Of a stretch of 64,000 nt of DNA, positions 22,273 to 29,289 are shown piece after piece. Made by a program: the position numbers and the translations under genes. The stretch is from the IMG/VR virus record IMGVR_UViG_3300025030_000076, positions 16,306 through 80,305 of that record. The stretch is one strand, 5' to 3'. A model generated the notes under the pieces. The model was not told where the DNA came from and did no database searches. It was given only the letters and a program-made list of their open reading frames with translations. Origin of the DNA: a virus. Position 1 is the first letter of the stretch; the number at the start of each line of letters is the position of its first letter.

Positions 22273-22989
22273 TCATTTTTCCAATCTGGCTGTAAGCCGT
22301 TTCATTTGCTTGCTGAGTTCTGCACTCTCGCCGGTATCAAGCGCTGCGCGCTGGTCATCTTCCAGCAGGTGTTGAGACTGTTCAATAAACTGTGATACTC
22401 GCGGCGTCATCGCCATCTTCATGCGCTCGCGGGCGACTACTTCGCGGTATGCTTCAATAAAGCGCGCTCGGTCTGCTACGGGGTTGTCGGTCAGAATGAT
22501 GTCACGCCCCCCCAGCAGACGCACAGTTTCAGCGACGGCATTATGCCCGTAAATTTCCTGAAAGCCACCAGGACGACAGGACGTACATTCGTCATCATGC
22601 TTGCGTGATTCCTTGACCACCTTCCAGTATTCTTCATTCGCCTTATCCCCGGTTGATCGTGACCTCCAGCCCTCGGCACAAAATACAGGCTCCACATATT
22701 GCCGCGCCGTGAGCACCATTCCCCATGCCTCCGCAGGCGTCGGGATTCCAAGAGCCAGCATTTGCAGTTCCATCGCCTTATCGCGGATTGCGCCAGGAGT
22801 GGGGAAGAAGGGGTTGCCCTCGCTCAAGTATTGGATGGTCGCCGTCTTTATAGTTTCAGCAGGTAGATCACCCAGCACCGCCAGGAACAGGCGTACCGTT
22901 TCGTCAAGTCCGATCTTGTCTGTAATAGGGGAGTTTGGGAGACGCTTGATTAAGTTTACGACTTCTGTTATCTCAAAATGCGTTGCCAT
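22273..22989 (-). CDS. Putative helicase loader (G39P/DnaC-inhibitor type)
   Basis: The 238-residue protein has an N-terminal helical domain like the G39P family (TDKIGLDETVRLFLAVLGDLPAETIKTATIQYLSEGNPFFPTPGAI). That domain recruits or loads the replicative helicase. The C-terminal half is helical and charged. It follows the DnaD-like gene with a 17-bp overlap, as initiator-loader pairs often do. ATG 22989 has GAGGA eight bases upstream. No phage helicase is present, so the host DnaB is probably used. Confidence 0.65.
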   Translation of the reverse strand: MATHFEITEVVNLIKRLPNSPITDKIGLDETVRLFLAVLGDLPAETIKTATIQYLSEGNPFFPTPGAIRDKAMELQMLALGIPTPAEAWGMVLTARQYVEPVFCAEGWRSRSTGDKANEEYWKVVKESRKHDDECTSCRPGGFQEIYGHNAVAETVRLLGGRDIILTDNPVADRARFIEAYREVVARERMKMAMTPRVSQFIEQSQHLLEDDQRAALDTGESAELSKQMKRLTARLEK

Positions 22990-23740
22990 ATCCATGTTCC
23001 TCTGCATATTCGCGCATGATTTCGGTGAGGTCAGGCTTGCTGGATTTCCATTTACCGTTTTTATTCATCGCTTCTTGGTTGCCTTGCGCCTTCCAGCGTT
23101 TCAAAATCGCCTCGATGTACTTCCAGTTCCGGACGTTGTTTTTCACGGCTTCTGTAATGGCATCACAGACCCATTTGGGGCCGTAAGTCTTTTCAGCATC
23201 TTCCAAGAAGTCAGCAGATACTTTAGTCAATACACCAATCTCGCGTTGGTAAACTTTGAAAATGTCTTGAGTTACGTCCTCCTCCTCAATCTTTGAAGTA
23301 GTCTCTGCTGTAGTCTCTGTTAAGGAAAGTTCGGATTCGGACGTTCCATCGTCCGTTTTCGCACTTTCCGTTCGTTCGTTTTCAGACGAACGGAGCCAGC
23401 TAATCCACTCGTTTTCTAGAGTTTCCCAAAGGATTAGGTAATGAGTGGTTGGTGCGCCGTTGAATTTCTTTATTTGTGTTTCAGCCACACCCATCAATAC
23501 AAGTGTCTCGGTTGCTTTTCGATGCCCGTATCTGGTAAGACAAAGTTCCTTTTTCCAGTCCTTATCTGACTTTGCTATCCACCCGCCCATTGTTGATCTT
23601 GATGTCCAGTAGAGCAATTGAGATAGCATCATTGCCGCCTCAAGTGATCCTGTGAACTCGACAAACGGGCGGTGAACCGTAATAACATTATCTTGCCCTG
23701 TCATCGAAATAAGGGTTTGAAGTAGTGGGTTCTTGCTCAT
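22973..23740 (-). CDS. DnaD-like replication initiation protein
   Basis: The 255-residue protein has an N-terminal winged-helix region (about 20-110), an acidic linker, and a C-terminal DnaD/DnaB_2 domain (about 165-225, VYQREIGVLTKVSADFLEDAEKTYGPKWVCDAI ... NWKYIEAILKRW). DnaD-type proteins remodel the origin and recruit the helicase loader. ATG 23740 has AGGAGAGC upstream and overlaps the preceding gene by ATGA. Confidence 0.75.
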   Translation of the reverse strand: MSKNPLLQTLISMTGQDNVITVHRPFVEFTGSLEAAMMLSQLLYWTSRSTMGGWIAKSDKDWKKELCLTRYGHRKATETLVLMGVAETQIKKFNGAPTTHYLILWETLENEWISWLRSSENERTESAKTDDGTSESELSLTETTAETTSKIEEEDVTQDIFKVYQREIGVLTKVSADFLEDAEKTYGPKWVCDAITEAVKNNVRNWKYIEAILKRWKAQGNQEAMNKNGKWKSSKPDLTEIMREYAEEHGYGNAF

Positions 23741-23946
23741 GTGCTCTCCTGTTCCAGCGCGGCGGCGAGTTCCACGATCTTCGTGATCGGCTGTTTGCAA
23801 ACGATACAGATGTACCCGCCGTGGCCATCACGGTCTACGCCGTGCCTGTTCCGCCAGCCGTGCTCCATGCACCAGAAGGCGCGGGGCGGGCTGATGCGAA
23901 TGCTCTCCATTCGCGTTTTGAGTGTTTGGTCGATATATGCCAACAT
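23737..23946 (-). CDS. Small zinc-knuckle protein
   Basis: The 69-residue protein has FWCMEHGWRNRHG and YICIVCKQP, a Cys/His metal site. It is the first gene of the replication operon and is coupled to the DnaD-like gene. Confidence 0.45.
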   Translation of the reverse strand: MLAYIDQTLKTRMESIRISPPRAFWCMEHGWRNRHGVDRDGHGGYICIVCKQPITKIVELAAALEQEST

Positions 23947-24393
23947 TGGTCAATCCTTTCTCATGTAGCAAGTCACGCCCACTCGACTAAGCCAAACGCC
24001 TGTTTTCAAGAGACTGCAAGACCCGCTTGCTCGGTGACCTATGCTCCCCTTGCCGCTCGCTAGAATTACGTTGTCGTCGGTAGCGATAAGAGACAACTCA
24101 CACGGCAGGGGTGGTAGCGGGCTGGTAGGGGCTTGTTTGTCTCTGGATGTTCTGCAACTTCGGCATACTTATCGAGAATTGCTAACGGCTATACAGCCCA
24201 AGCACCCTTTCGACCAGCCCGTAATACCTTATGTTTTGCCCCGCCGCTCCGGGGCTGTTGCTGGTGGAACCGCCAGCAGGGTTATGTAGTGGTTCATACT
24301 GGTCGGTGGGGGCGGCGGCCAGCCGGCGGTTGCAATCATCTGTGTAATCTAATCAGATTAGATTTGCCAGCATGCCGCCGGTCACGCTTGTGG
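23947..24393. other. 447-bp gap without a convincing gene
   Basis: Only short frames occur, for example a Pro-rich 35-codon frame on the minus strand and others on the plus strand, none with good starts. The gap has a G/C-rich hairpin (GCCCCG...CGGGGC near 24237-24257), a GCTGG/CCAGC hairpin and the palindrome at 24346-24364. It may be a regulatory leader for the replication operon or carry an unrecognised RNA. Confidence 0.35.
24346..24364. promoter_or_regulatory. Perfect 19-bp palindrome, operator candidate
   Basis: AATCTAATC-A-GATTAGATT is a perfect inverted repeat. The half-site AATCTAAT recurs as an inverted repeat at 32739-32768 over the -35 box of another promoter, suggesting that one regulator binds both places. 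Confidence 0.5.
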
Positions 24394-24585
24394 CTAAAGT
24401 CCGGGGTCTGCGTCGGAGAAGTCGTCAAACTCTTGGGTGTAGATAGAATATTGCTGCCCAGTTCCCAAGGGATGAACAAGATCGCCATACTCTTCTTCGG
24501 TGATCTCTATCCATAAATTACCAAATGGCGGATCGTCAAAATCCCTTGCTGTTACTTTTCCTGTATCAATATTCATCCAATACAT
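24394..24585 (-). CDS. Small acidic protein, unknown
   Basis: This 63-residue acidic protein begins MYWMNIDTGKVTARDF, a strand-rich pattern. There is no family assignment. It stands alone between the replication operon and the recT group. Confidence 0.45.
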   Translation of the reverse strand: MYWMNIDTGKVTARDFDDPPFGNLWIEITEEEYGDLVHPLGTGQQYSIYTQEFDDFSDADPGL

Positions 24586-24645
24586 GTCATCCTTCTTTCA
24601 TGTTCGCGCCGGTGGTACGCGGAGTGGCTTAGGTAGTGCGAAGGC

Positions 24646-24849
24646 TCACGGCGTGTTGCCCGCTTCACCGCCATACTCGGCTTGAAGTTTCGCCTGGGCT
24701 TCTTTCAAAAGCGCGATTGCTTCATCAACAGTTTTCGCGCCTGTGATAGTTGCTTCATAGTTGAAACCCTTTGTATTCTTTTCAACTTTTACATTGATAC
24801 GTGCGCCGTCATTATCTGAGTGGTGATAAATATGTTGTTCTTCCATCAT
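24646..24849 (-). CDS. Small protein downstream of recT, unknown
   Basis: The 67-residue protein has a beta-alpha pattern ending in a helix (TVDEAIALLKEAQAKLQAEYG). It resembles small single-strand-binding-like or secretion-like proteins only loosely. Its context beside recT suggests a recombination accessory. Confidence 0.45.
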   Translation of the reverse strand: MMEEQHIYHHSDNDGARINVKVEKNTKGFNYEATITGAKTVDEAIALLKEAQAKLQAEYGGEAGNTP

Positions 24850-24871
24850 GTCCTTCTTTCATGTTTGCCCA

Positions 24872-24905
24872 CCCCAGCGCGGCGAGCCAAGAAACCGCGC
24901 TGGGG
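24872..24905 (-). other. Strong hairpin after recT
   Basis: CCCCAGCGCGG (24872-24882) and CCGCGCTGGGG (24895-24905) form an 11-bp perfect stem ten bases after the recT stop. No U-run follows on the minus strand, so it is more likely an RNA 3'-protecting or pausing structure than a standard terminator. Confidence 0.45.
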
Positions 24906-24915
24906 GATGATAGGG

Positions 24916-26028
24916 TTATAAAAGTTTTGGGCTTTCCGGTTCTGCGCTCACGGCTTCCATCTGGAAATCATGGGCAAGCACAATCCTGGCGGCTTCGACT
25001 TTCTCGTTCAGGATGGATTTTTCAATCACATAATCGAGTTGCTCTTTGGTCAACTCGCCCATAAACTTCTCTTTGCCGCCTTTGACTTTGACGACAACCT
25101 GCTTCGCTTCGTCGTAGGTCATGGGGTGCAAGTCGGTTTCGGGTGGAAAATCTTTATCCAAATCGCCAGTGATGTCCTCCGGCTCTGCCTGTGCAGACAG
25201 GTCTTGCGTCACCGGAATATCCTCTGCCTCCACGTCAATCGGCTCATCTGCCCTCAATGCTTCCCTGAGTTGCGGAGAGTGTTCGATGCCGCTCTTATCC
25301 GCCCAATTCAAAAGCGCACGCAGGACGGTTTTCATTTCCATCGTGGGGCGCTTCTTTGGGTCTTTCCAGTTTGGGTTTTTTATCTTCCCGTCGTCGTCTA
25401 AATAGTCTTTGACATAGTTCATGGCGTGTTCTTCGATCTCGACGCAGGACATATAGACGGACTTCTCAAACCCCTTCGTGGTCTTGTAGTAGCCAAGCCA
25501 GCCTATTACTTTCTTGCCCTGGTCGCGTCGCACAGTGACATTGCGGGAATATGCGGCGTTATAGGATTGCGGCTGACCCATAAATCCATTTTCCTCCTGT
25601 ACCGCGTGCAGTCCGGTCAATGGGTTTTCAAACACCTGCTGGCCTTCATAGATCGGCGCAACGTTGATGATCCAGTACTTGTTCGTTCGCATAGCGAGGA
25701 AGTAAACCCCAAAATAATGAGGCTGAAATTGCGCTTCCTTGATCCACTTCGGGGTCTGCCCTTTCGGGGCAATGTTTCGATTGCGAGGGATAAGCCATGC
25801 CTGTTTTACGGCGGGGTCACAGGATAAACCGAGAGACGCGGCGCGCAAGGCGGCTCTATGAATGCTCTGCGGCGTGCATTGCATCAAGTCCTCTGTGGAG
25901 GACGCGGCAATGATTACGCTTTGCACATAAGGCGCGGCATCTTTTCCAAGCAGGTTGACAAAATCCTGGAAGTTGTCAGGCTGGCGGAGGTATTCGGTAA
26001 CTGGATTTTTTACGATTGCATTTTGCAT
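24916..26028 (-). CDS. recT: RecT-family single-strand annealing protein
   Basis: The 370-residue protein has the RecT core (SIHRAALRAASLGLSCDPAVKQAWLIPRN ... GYYKTTKGFEKSVYMSCVEIEEHA). It anneals complementary single strands in phage recombination. The C-terminal third is acidic and variable; inside it an 18-bp palindrome (25183-25200) encodes LSAQAE. ATG 26028 has AGGAA upstream. No adjacent exonuclease was recognised; the DEDD exonuclease at 14616 may serve. Confidence 0.85.
   Translation of the reverse strand: MQNAIVKNPVTEYLRQPDNFQDFVNLLGKDAAPYVQSVIIAASSTEDLMQCTPQSIHRAALRAASLGLSCDPAVKQAWLIPRNRNIAPKGQTPKWIKEAQFQPHYFGVYFLAMRTNKYWIINVAPIYEGQQVFENPLTGLHAVQEENGFMGQPQSYNAAYSRNVTVRRDQGKKVIGWLGYYKTTKGFEKSVYMSCVEIEEHAMNYVKDYLDDDGKIKNPNWKDPKKRPTMEMKTVLRALLNWADKSGIEHSPQLREALRADEPIDVEAEDIPVTQDLSAQAEPEDITGDLDKDFPPETDLHPMTYDEAKQVVVKVKGGKEKFMGELTKEQLDYVIEKSILNEKVEAARIVLAHDFQMEAVSAEPESPKLL
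25183..25200. repeat. 18-bp palindromic element in frame, copy 3
   Basis: CTCTGCCTGTGCAGACAG followed by GTC differs from the copy at 3181 at only two end positions. It is read in the same frame (DLSAQA), inside the disordered acidic tail of RecT. No empty-site homologue is available in this window. Confidence 0.65.
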
Positions 26029-26053
26029 GATGTTTATTCCTTTCTTTCTGTGA

Positions 26054-26272
26054 TTAGGGTTCAATTTCAGGCACACTTGCGAACCACTCCGCCGATCCAA
26101 AGACGGGAGGCGGTTGCGGCGCTCGTGCGGCGGCTCGCTCGGCTCGCTCCCGACTCAATGTGCGGGATAGGTGCGCCCATTCGCTCAGGTTCTCGTCGCA
26201 GTCGTCCGCTTCAAATGCGGCATGTGCGTAGAGTTCCAGGAATATCAACTCGAAATAATCGTTGTCGGTCAT
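26054..26272 (-). CDS. Small protein, unknown
   Basis: The 72-residue protein has an acidic N-terminal half and an Arg/Ala-rich centre. It is coupled to the upstream gene by a 4-bp overlap. No domain is recognised. Confidence 0.45.
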   Translation of the reverse strand: MTDNDYFELIFLELYAHAAFEADDCDENLSEWAHLSRTLSRERAERAAARAPQPPPVFGSAEWFASVPEIEP

Positions 26273-26607
26273 GATCGCACCGCTTTCAGCAATCGGCGCA
26301 TTCCCTCTGTGTCGTTTGCCAGGATAGCGTCAAAAAACGGGAGGCGTTTTTCAAGTTTGGCACGCTGGGGGTCTGCGTAAATGTGCGCCTTGATCTGCTC
26401 GCGCTCCATCTCGAAGCGGGCGAGTGTCGCCTGATGAGTGGCAGCTTCTTTGGCCTGCCCCGCCTTGAGATAAACAGTTATCCAGCCGCGGAGCGTCTTG
26501 ATCTCTCTGTCGAGAATGTCAAGCTGCTCCTGCGGCGTGATCTCGCGTACAGGAACCTGCGCGAGGGAGATACGTTCGATTGTTTTGGATTTGTAGGGAT
26601 GATACAT
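26269..26607 (-). CDS. Helical charged protein, unknown
   Basis: The 112-residue protein is a long helical, coiled-coil-like chain (DILDREIKTLRGWITVYLKAGQ...). ATG 26607 has GGAAAGG upstream; an ATG at 26631 would add eight residues. It heads the recT operon. Confidence 0.5.
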   Translation of the reverse strand: MYHPYKSKTIERISLAQVPVREITPQEQLDILDREIKTLRGWITVYLKAGQAKEAATHQATLARFEMEREQIKAHIYADPQRAKLEKRLPFFDAILANDTEGMRRLLKAVRS

Positions 26608-26697
26608 TCTTGCCTTTCCGCCCTTTCCCATTTTCCACGAGTTGTGGTAAGATGGAGAAGAGCCTAATCCCGGAGAAGGATGATTGCTCAGTTGCCT

Positions 26698-26725
26698 GCC
26701 CGTCATTCACGTGACGGGCTTTTTC
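26698..26725 (+). terminator. Intrinsic terminator, plus strand
   Basis: GCCCGTCA (26698-26705), loop TTCACG, TGACGGGC (26712-26719) and TTTTT form a terminator on the plus strand. Upstream on the same strand only a short frame (26653-26712) is seen, so it may end a small RNA or stop antisense transcription into the array. Confidence 0.7.
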
Positions 26726-26763
26726 TATTCTATCACCAACATGACGCTGGCGATGTGTTTTGG

Positions 26764-26979
26764 TTACGCTTCCCCTTCCGCCTCCTTATCTGATGGATAG
26801 TATATATTCATCCATAAATTAATTGTTTGGTGGCTAACCCCGATGATCGCCGCGGCCCGTCTCAGCGAGTAACCTTTCTTTAGCAGGCTGCGCGCCCGCT
26901 TTGCATATTCGCGGCGGGTCTGTTCATATTCATTTCCCAGCACGCGGCGGGAGTGGGGGGTGGGGTATTTTTTTTCCAT
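26764..26979 (-). CDS. HTH transcriptional regulator, nearly leaderless
   Basis: The 71-residue protein has a resolvase/transposase-type helix-turn-helix (GYSLRRAAAIIGVSHQTINLWM, about 36-57) and basic flanks. Its ATG lies only 7 bases after the -10 box of a consensus promoter (26986-27014), so the message must be leaderless or nearly so, a situation known for repressors such as lambda cI. It diverges from the promoter of the cassette array, with palindromes between, making it the likely controller of the array. Confidence 0.65.
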   Translation of the reverse strand: MEKKYPTPHSRRVLGNEYEQTRREYAKRARSLLKKGYSLRRAAAIIGVSHQTINLWMNIYYPSDKEAEGEA

Positions 26980-26985
26980 GTCCTG

Positions 26986-27014
26986 ATATTACTACGCCTT
27001 GATTGTGTTGTCAA
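26986..27014 (-). promoter_or_regulatory. Sigma70 promoter of the HTH gene
   Basis: On the minus strand TTGACA (27009-27014) and TAATAT (26986-26991) have a 17-bp spacer. It overlaps the operator-like repeat at 27008-27029, so its activity is probably autoregulated. Confidence 0.8.
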
Positions 27015-27029
27015 GTAAATTTACTGTCA
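27008..27029. promoter_or_regulatory. Operator-like repeat, site 1
   Basis: It contains the perfect palindrome AGTAAATTTACT (27014-27025) flanked by TTGTCA on the left and GTCA on the right. It covers the -35 box of the HTH promoter. A closely similar 22-bp site is at 27206-27227. Confidence 0.55.
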
Positions 27030-27053
27030 TTTTTGTAACTTCTTTATAAACCA

Positions 27054-27064
27054 GTTTAGTAAAC
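27054..27064. promoter_or_regulatory. Inverted repeat GTTTA-G-TAAAC
   Basis: It lies five bases upstream of the -35 box of the array promoter and is partly similar in sequence to the neighbouring operator-like sites. Confidence 0.35.
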
Positions 27065-27068
27065 GCCC

Positions 27069-27098
27069 TTGACAAATTCAATGTTCCTGCTTTATAAT
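27069..27098 (+). promoter_or_regulatory. Consensus sigma70 promoter of the cassette array
   Basis: TTGACA (27069-27074) and TATAAT (27093-27098) both match consensus, with an 18-bp spacer. It directs transcription into 27124-32146, in the orientation of every cassette. Confidence 0.85.
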
Positions 27099-27123
27099 CC
27101 TGGTATAGAAAAGGAAAACGCAC

Positions 27124-27390
27124 ATGAACAAATTCGAAGAATTGCATGGTAGTCAAACACAAACTATCGCGGCGCTGGAAGCGGAGAATGCGAAACTGAG
27201 GGAGTTTGTCAGTAAATTTTCTGACAACTTCAGCGATTGTGATTACTGTAATGGCAAAGGCGTTTTTTCGGATGATATGATTGAGTGCCGCGTCTGTAAC
27301 GGGACCGGAAAACACATAACCTCAATTGGTGTGATGTTCGTGGAATTACCTGAAGAAGCCCGCGCCCTTCTCGCCCAGGAGCCAGCATGA
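27124..27390 (+). CDS. DnaJ-type zinc-finger protein
   Basis: The 88-residue protein has a coiled N-terminal segment and two CxxCxGxG-type motifs (CDYCNGKGVF, CRVCNGTGKH) as in the DnaJ central zinc domain. It is the first gene behind the array promoter with AAAGGA before ATG. An operator-like repeat (27206-27227) lies in its coding sequence. It has no attC, so it precedes the cassettes. Confidence 0.65.
   Translation: MNKFEELHGSQTQTIAALEAENAKLREFVSKFSDNFSDCDYCNGKGVFSDDMIECRVCNGTGKHITSIGVMFVELPEEARALLAQEPA
27206..27227. promoter_or_regulatory. Operator-like repeat, site 2
   Basis: TTGTCAG (27206-27212) and CTGACAA (27221-27227) flank TAAATTTT. It resembles site 1 at 27008-27029 over most positions. 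A protein bound here would roadblock elongation from the array promoter. Confidence 0.5.
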
Positions 27391-27545
27391 CCCGCCTCAC
27401 CTTCGACCCTCCCTCCGAATCCCCGGACGGCGATCCCGTCTGCCGGATATGCGATCACGAGATGGAGTACAACCCACTCACCCGCGAGTGGGAATGCGTC
27501 CAGGATCACGACGCGCTGGAAAACGAAGATGAAATACCGACCTGA
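27387..27545 (+). CDS. Small protein with CRICD zinc knuckle (52 aa)
   Basis: ATG 27387 overlaps the preceding TGA (ATGA). The acidic 52-residue protein has CRICDHE and a later Cys. It overlaps the next gene by 17 bp. Confidence 0.5.
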   Translation: MTRLTFDPPSESPDGDPVCRICDHEMEYNPLTREWECVQDHDALENEDEIPT

Positions 27546-27723
27546 TCTCACGGACTACCTGCCTTGCATCGAAGCACTTGCAGATAAATTGAATGAGGAT
27601 GCGATCTACAAAATGAGCAGGACTGATGCGGTAAAAATCGCCCTGGAAAAGGCACTTGAGAAAGTCGTGCCTGATGTTGTAATAAACAAAAAGCGGAAAA
27701 GGTACATCAAGCTGGATTTTTGA
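27529..27723 (+). CDS. Small protein, unknown
   Basis: The 64-residue helical protein has a basic end (NKKRKRYIKLDF). It is coupled to the upstream gene by overlap and is the last gene before the first cassette boundary. Confidence 0.5.
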   Translation: MKYRPDLTDYLPCIEALADKLNEDAIYKMSRTDAVKIALEKALEKVVPDVVINKKRKRYIKLDF

Positions 27724-27760
27724 AAATGAGTGCGACGATGTACACTCCGCTCATACCCTA

Positions 27761-27767
27761 GTTAGAC
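27761..27767 (+). other. First recombination core GTTAGAC (attI-like or attC remnant)
   Basis: GTTAGAC is exactly complementary to the R'' box GTCTAAC (28092) of the first cassette's attC, as required if the first cassette begins at TTAGAC. No full attC lies upstream, so it occupies the position of an attI site or is what remains of a lost cassette. Small inverted repeats (ATGAG/CTCAT, TACCCT/AGGGTA) surround it. Confidence 0.5.
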
Positions 27768-27809
27768 CCCTGTCTTGCTGGCAGGGTATCACCCAAAAGG
27801 AGAAAAAAC

Positions 27810-28097
27810 ATGAGCGCAGCAAGTGATTTGATTGAACGAATGGAACGCGAAACAGGTCTGCGGATTGATTCTGATGACCCAAACAATATGGCAATGGCTG
27901 GTTTATTCGGCGCAGTTGCCCGCATGATGGGCAAGTCAAGCCACGATGAGCGCGATGATGTTGTGGCTGGTCTCTTGGTCATGCACCAAATGACCCCAGA
28001 GTATCGCAATGAACAAGAGAGTAAACAAATGATTGCTTCTCTTTTGTCCAGTGGTCTCTCCCCTGATGATATTCGCAATATGTGGGGCGGGGTCTAA
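27810..28097 (+). CDS. Cassette 1: helical protein, unknown
   Basis: The 95-residue helical protein starts behind AAAGGAG and ends with a TAA that is part of the R'' box of its attC, the usual arrangement in integron cassettes. The cassette spans 27762-28176. No family is recognised. Confidence 0.6.
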   Translation: MSAASDLIERMERETGLRIDSDDPNNMAMAGLFGAVARMMGKSSHDERDDVVAGLLVMHQMTPEYRNEQESKQMIASLLSSGLSPDDIRNMWGGV

Positions 28098-28182
28098 CAA
28101 ACGCTTGCAGTGGACTTGGCGGTACGGTGTGTCTTTTTGCGAAGGTTACGAACCGCCAAGCCACTAAAGCGAACCGTTCGGC
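28092..28182 (+). other. attC 1
   Basis: R'' GTCTAAC (28092-28098) to R' GTTCGGC (28176-28182), 91 bp. The arms AGTGG-a-CTTGGCGGT and ACCGCCAAG-CCACT are fully complementary apart from one extrahelical A, the hallmark of a folded attC bottom strand. Confidence 0.85.
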
Positions 28183-28214
28183 GGCTACCTTGCCAGCCGA
28201 GAAGTGAGAAATAA

Positions 28215-28448
28215 ATGGGTATTTATGAATGTAGTTGTTTGCCAGCAAATCTAAGCCCAAGCGGTGAATTTGAGTTGTGCGAAGTTTGCCGCCTGGAAGA
28301 AGAAAACGAAGATGATAACGCCGCCGAACAAAGCCTGCACCTGACGCTTGGGAGTCTGCGCCTAAAAAAGCAGTTTCCAAGCCGAAAGTTTTATCCACAT
28401 CTCAAACCTTATCCAAGCCCACCAAGCGCAGGTAAAGCACACCGTTAG
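28215..28448 (+). CDS. Cassette 2: small protein ending inside attC
   Basis: The 77-residue protein has CSC and CEVC in the first half, then an acidic stretch. From residue 37 on it is encoded by the attC itself; the stop lies in the R' box. The cassette spans 28177-28444. The attC-encoded tail is basic and Pro-rich. Confidence 0.5.
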   Translation: MGIYECSCLPANLSPSGEFELCEVCRLEEENEDDNAAEQSLHLTLGSLRLKKQFPSRKFYPHLKPYPSPPSAGKAHR

Positions 28449-28450
28449 GT
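28323..28450 (+). other. attC 2
   Basis: R'' GCCGAAC (28323-28329), exactly complementary to the cassette's own start TTCGGC (28177), to R' GTTAGGT (28444-28450). Arms ACCTG-a-CGCTTGG and CCAAGCG-CAGGT (28422-28433) pair. The variable loop is long. Confidence 0.8.
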
Positions 28451-28455
28451 GGCTT

Positions 28456-29082
28456 ATGGCTAAATTTGATACGAAGTTTGCACACGCAAGAGAAGATTGG
28501 GAAACTCCCGATAGTATCTTCAAACCGTTGGAGGCTGAATTTGACATCGTGATTGATGTTTGTGCTTCCGAGCATAACAAGAAGTGTTCACTAAGATATA
28601 CCATTGAGGAGAATGGTCTTTTGCAAGATTGGTCACAGTGGCATGCGTGTTGGATGAACCCGCCATTTGGTCGGCAATCTGTGTGGGTCAAAAAGGCTTA
28701 CACGGAAAGCCTGCGAGGAGCAACGGTTGTCTGTCTACTTCCTGCCCGCACTAATACTAATTGGTGGCACGACTTTTGCATGAAAGGCACGGTTCGCTTT
28801 TTGCGTGGTCGTCCCATCTTTGTCGGAGCCAAACATGGTTTACCCCAGCCGTTGGCTGCTGTGATGTTGAGCGCCAGTGTGCTCGCGGCCGCATTGGTCA
28901 GGGTCAGAATGTTTGTGGCGGGTGGGATGATTGCCGCCGCCGTGATGTGCATTGTCATATTCCAGCCACCTAACACATGCGTGCAGTCGGACGGGGCTTA
29001 CTGTGCGTGCAAAGAAGGGTTATCCTTCACGGTGGCGAATGGCACAAATTATTGTCTTGCGTGCGGTCAGCCCCGCCGCTAA
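28456..29082 (+). CDS. Cassette 3: Dam-type DNA N6-adenine methyltransferase
   Basis: The first 140 residues match the phage Dam family (WETPDSIFKPLEAEFDIVIDVCA, catalytic NPPFG near 69, VVCLLPARTNTNWW, FLRGRPIFVG). The remaining 65 residues are unusual: a hydrophobic stretch, then a Cys-rich segment read through the attC to a TAA at 29080. In the +2 frame the coding sequence would instead stop exactly in the R'' box, so a small indel may have shifted the normal end. The cassette spans 28445-29091. Confidence 0.75.
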   Translation: MAKFDTKFAHAREDWETPDSIFKPLEAEFDIVIDVCASEHNKKCSLRYTIEENGLLQDWSQWHACWMNPPFGRQSVWVKKAYTESLRGATVVCLLPARTNTNWWHDFCMKGTVRFLRGRPIFVGAKHGLPQPLAAVMLSASVLAAALVRVRMFVAGGMIAAAVMCIVIFQPPNTCVQSDGAYCACKEGLSFTVANGTNYCLACGQPRR

Positions 29083-29097
29083 CGCAAGCCGTTAGCT
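28968..29097 (+). other. attC 3
   Basis: R'' ACCTAAC (28968-28974) exactly complements the cassette start TTAGGT. R' is GTTAGCT (29091-29097). The inner arms CGG-a-CGGGGC and GCCCCG-CCG pair. Confidence 0.85.
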
Positions 29098-29120
29098 GGC
29101 ACTTTGCAAAGGATGTAATT

Positions 29121-29285
29121 ATGAGTATTGTCAGACCGCACGGAAGCAGTACCAAGATTTTTCGTGAACTACGTAAAACAAGATGTATTTTTTGTGGGTT
29201 CGGCGTGAAACTTGTTGTCAGGAAAACTGGCAACAAAGTCGAGAAAGTATGTCCGAAGTGTGGCAGGAAGTTTCAGAGGTCATGA
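29121..29285 (+). CDS. Cassette 4: zinc-ribbon protein (54 aa)
   Basis: The basic protein has CIFCG and CPKCGRKF, a zinc ribbon. ATG 29121 is chosen; a longer frame upstream would start inside the preceding attC. It ends five bases before its attC. The cassette spans 29092-29373. Confidence 0.55.
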   Translation: MSIVRPHGSSTKIFRELRKTRCIFCGFGVKLVVRKTGNKVEKVCPKCGRKFQRS

Positions 29286-29289
29286 AGCG

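Noticed and set aside
22499-22999. Alternative plus-strand frame opposite the helicase-loader gene
   Set aside because: It is the antisense of a recognisable G39P-like domain with strong coupling; a shadow frame.
23947-24300. Small Pro-rich frames in the gap upstream of the replication operon
   Set aside because: No ribosome-binding sites or coupling, and composition unlike neighbouring genes; described as a gap instead.
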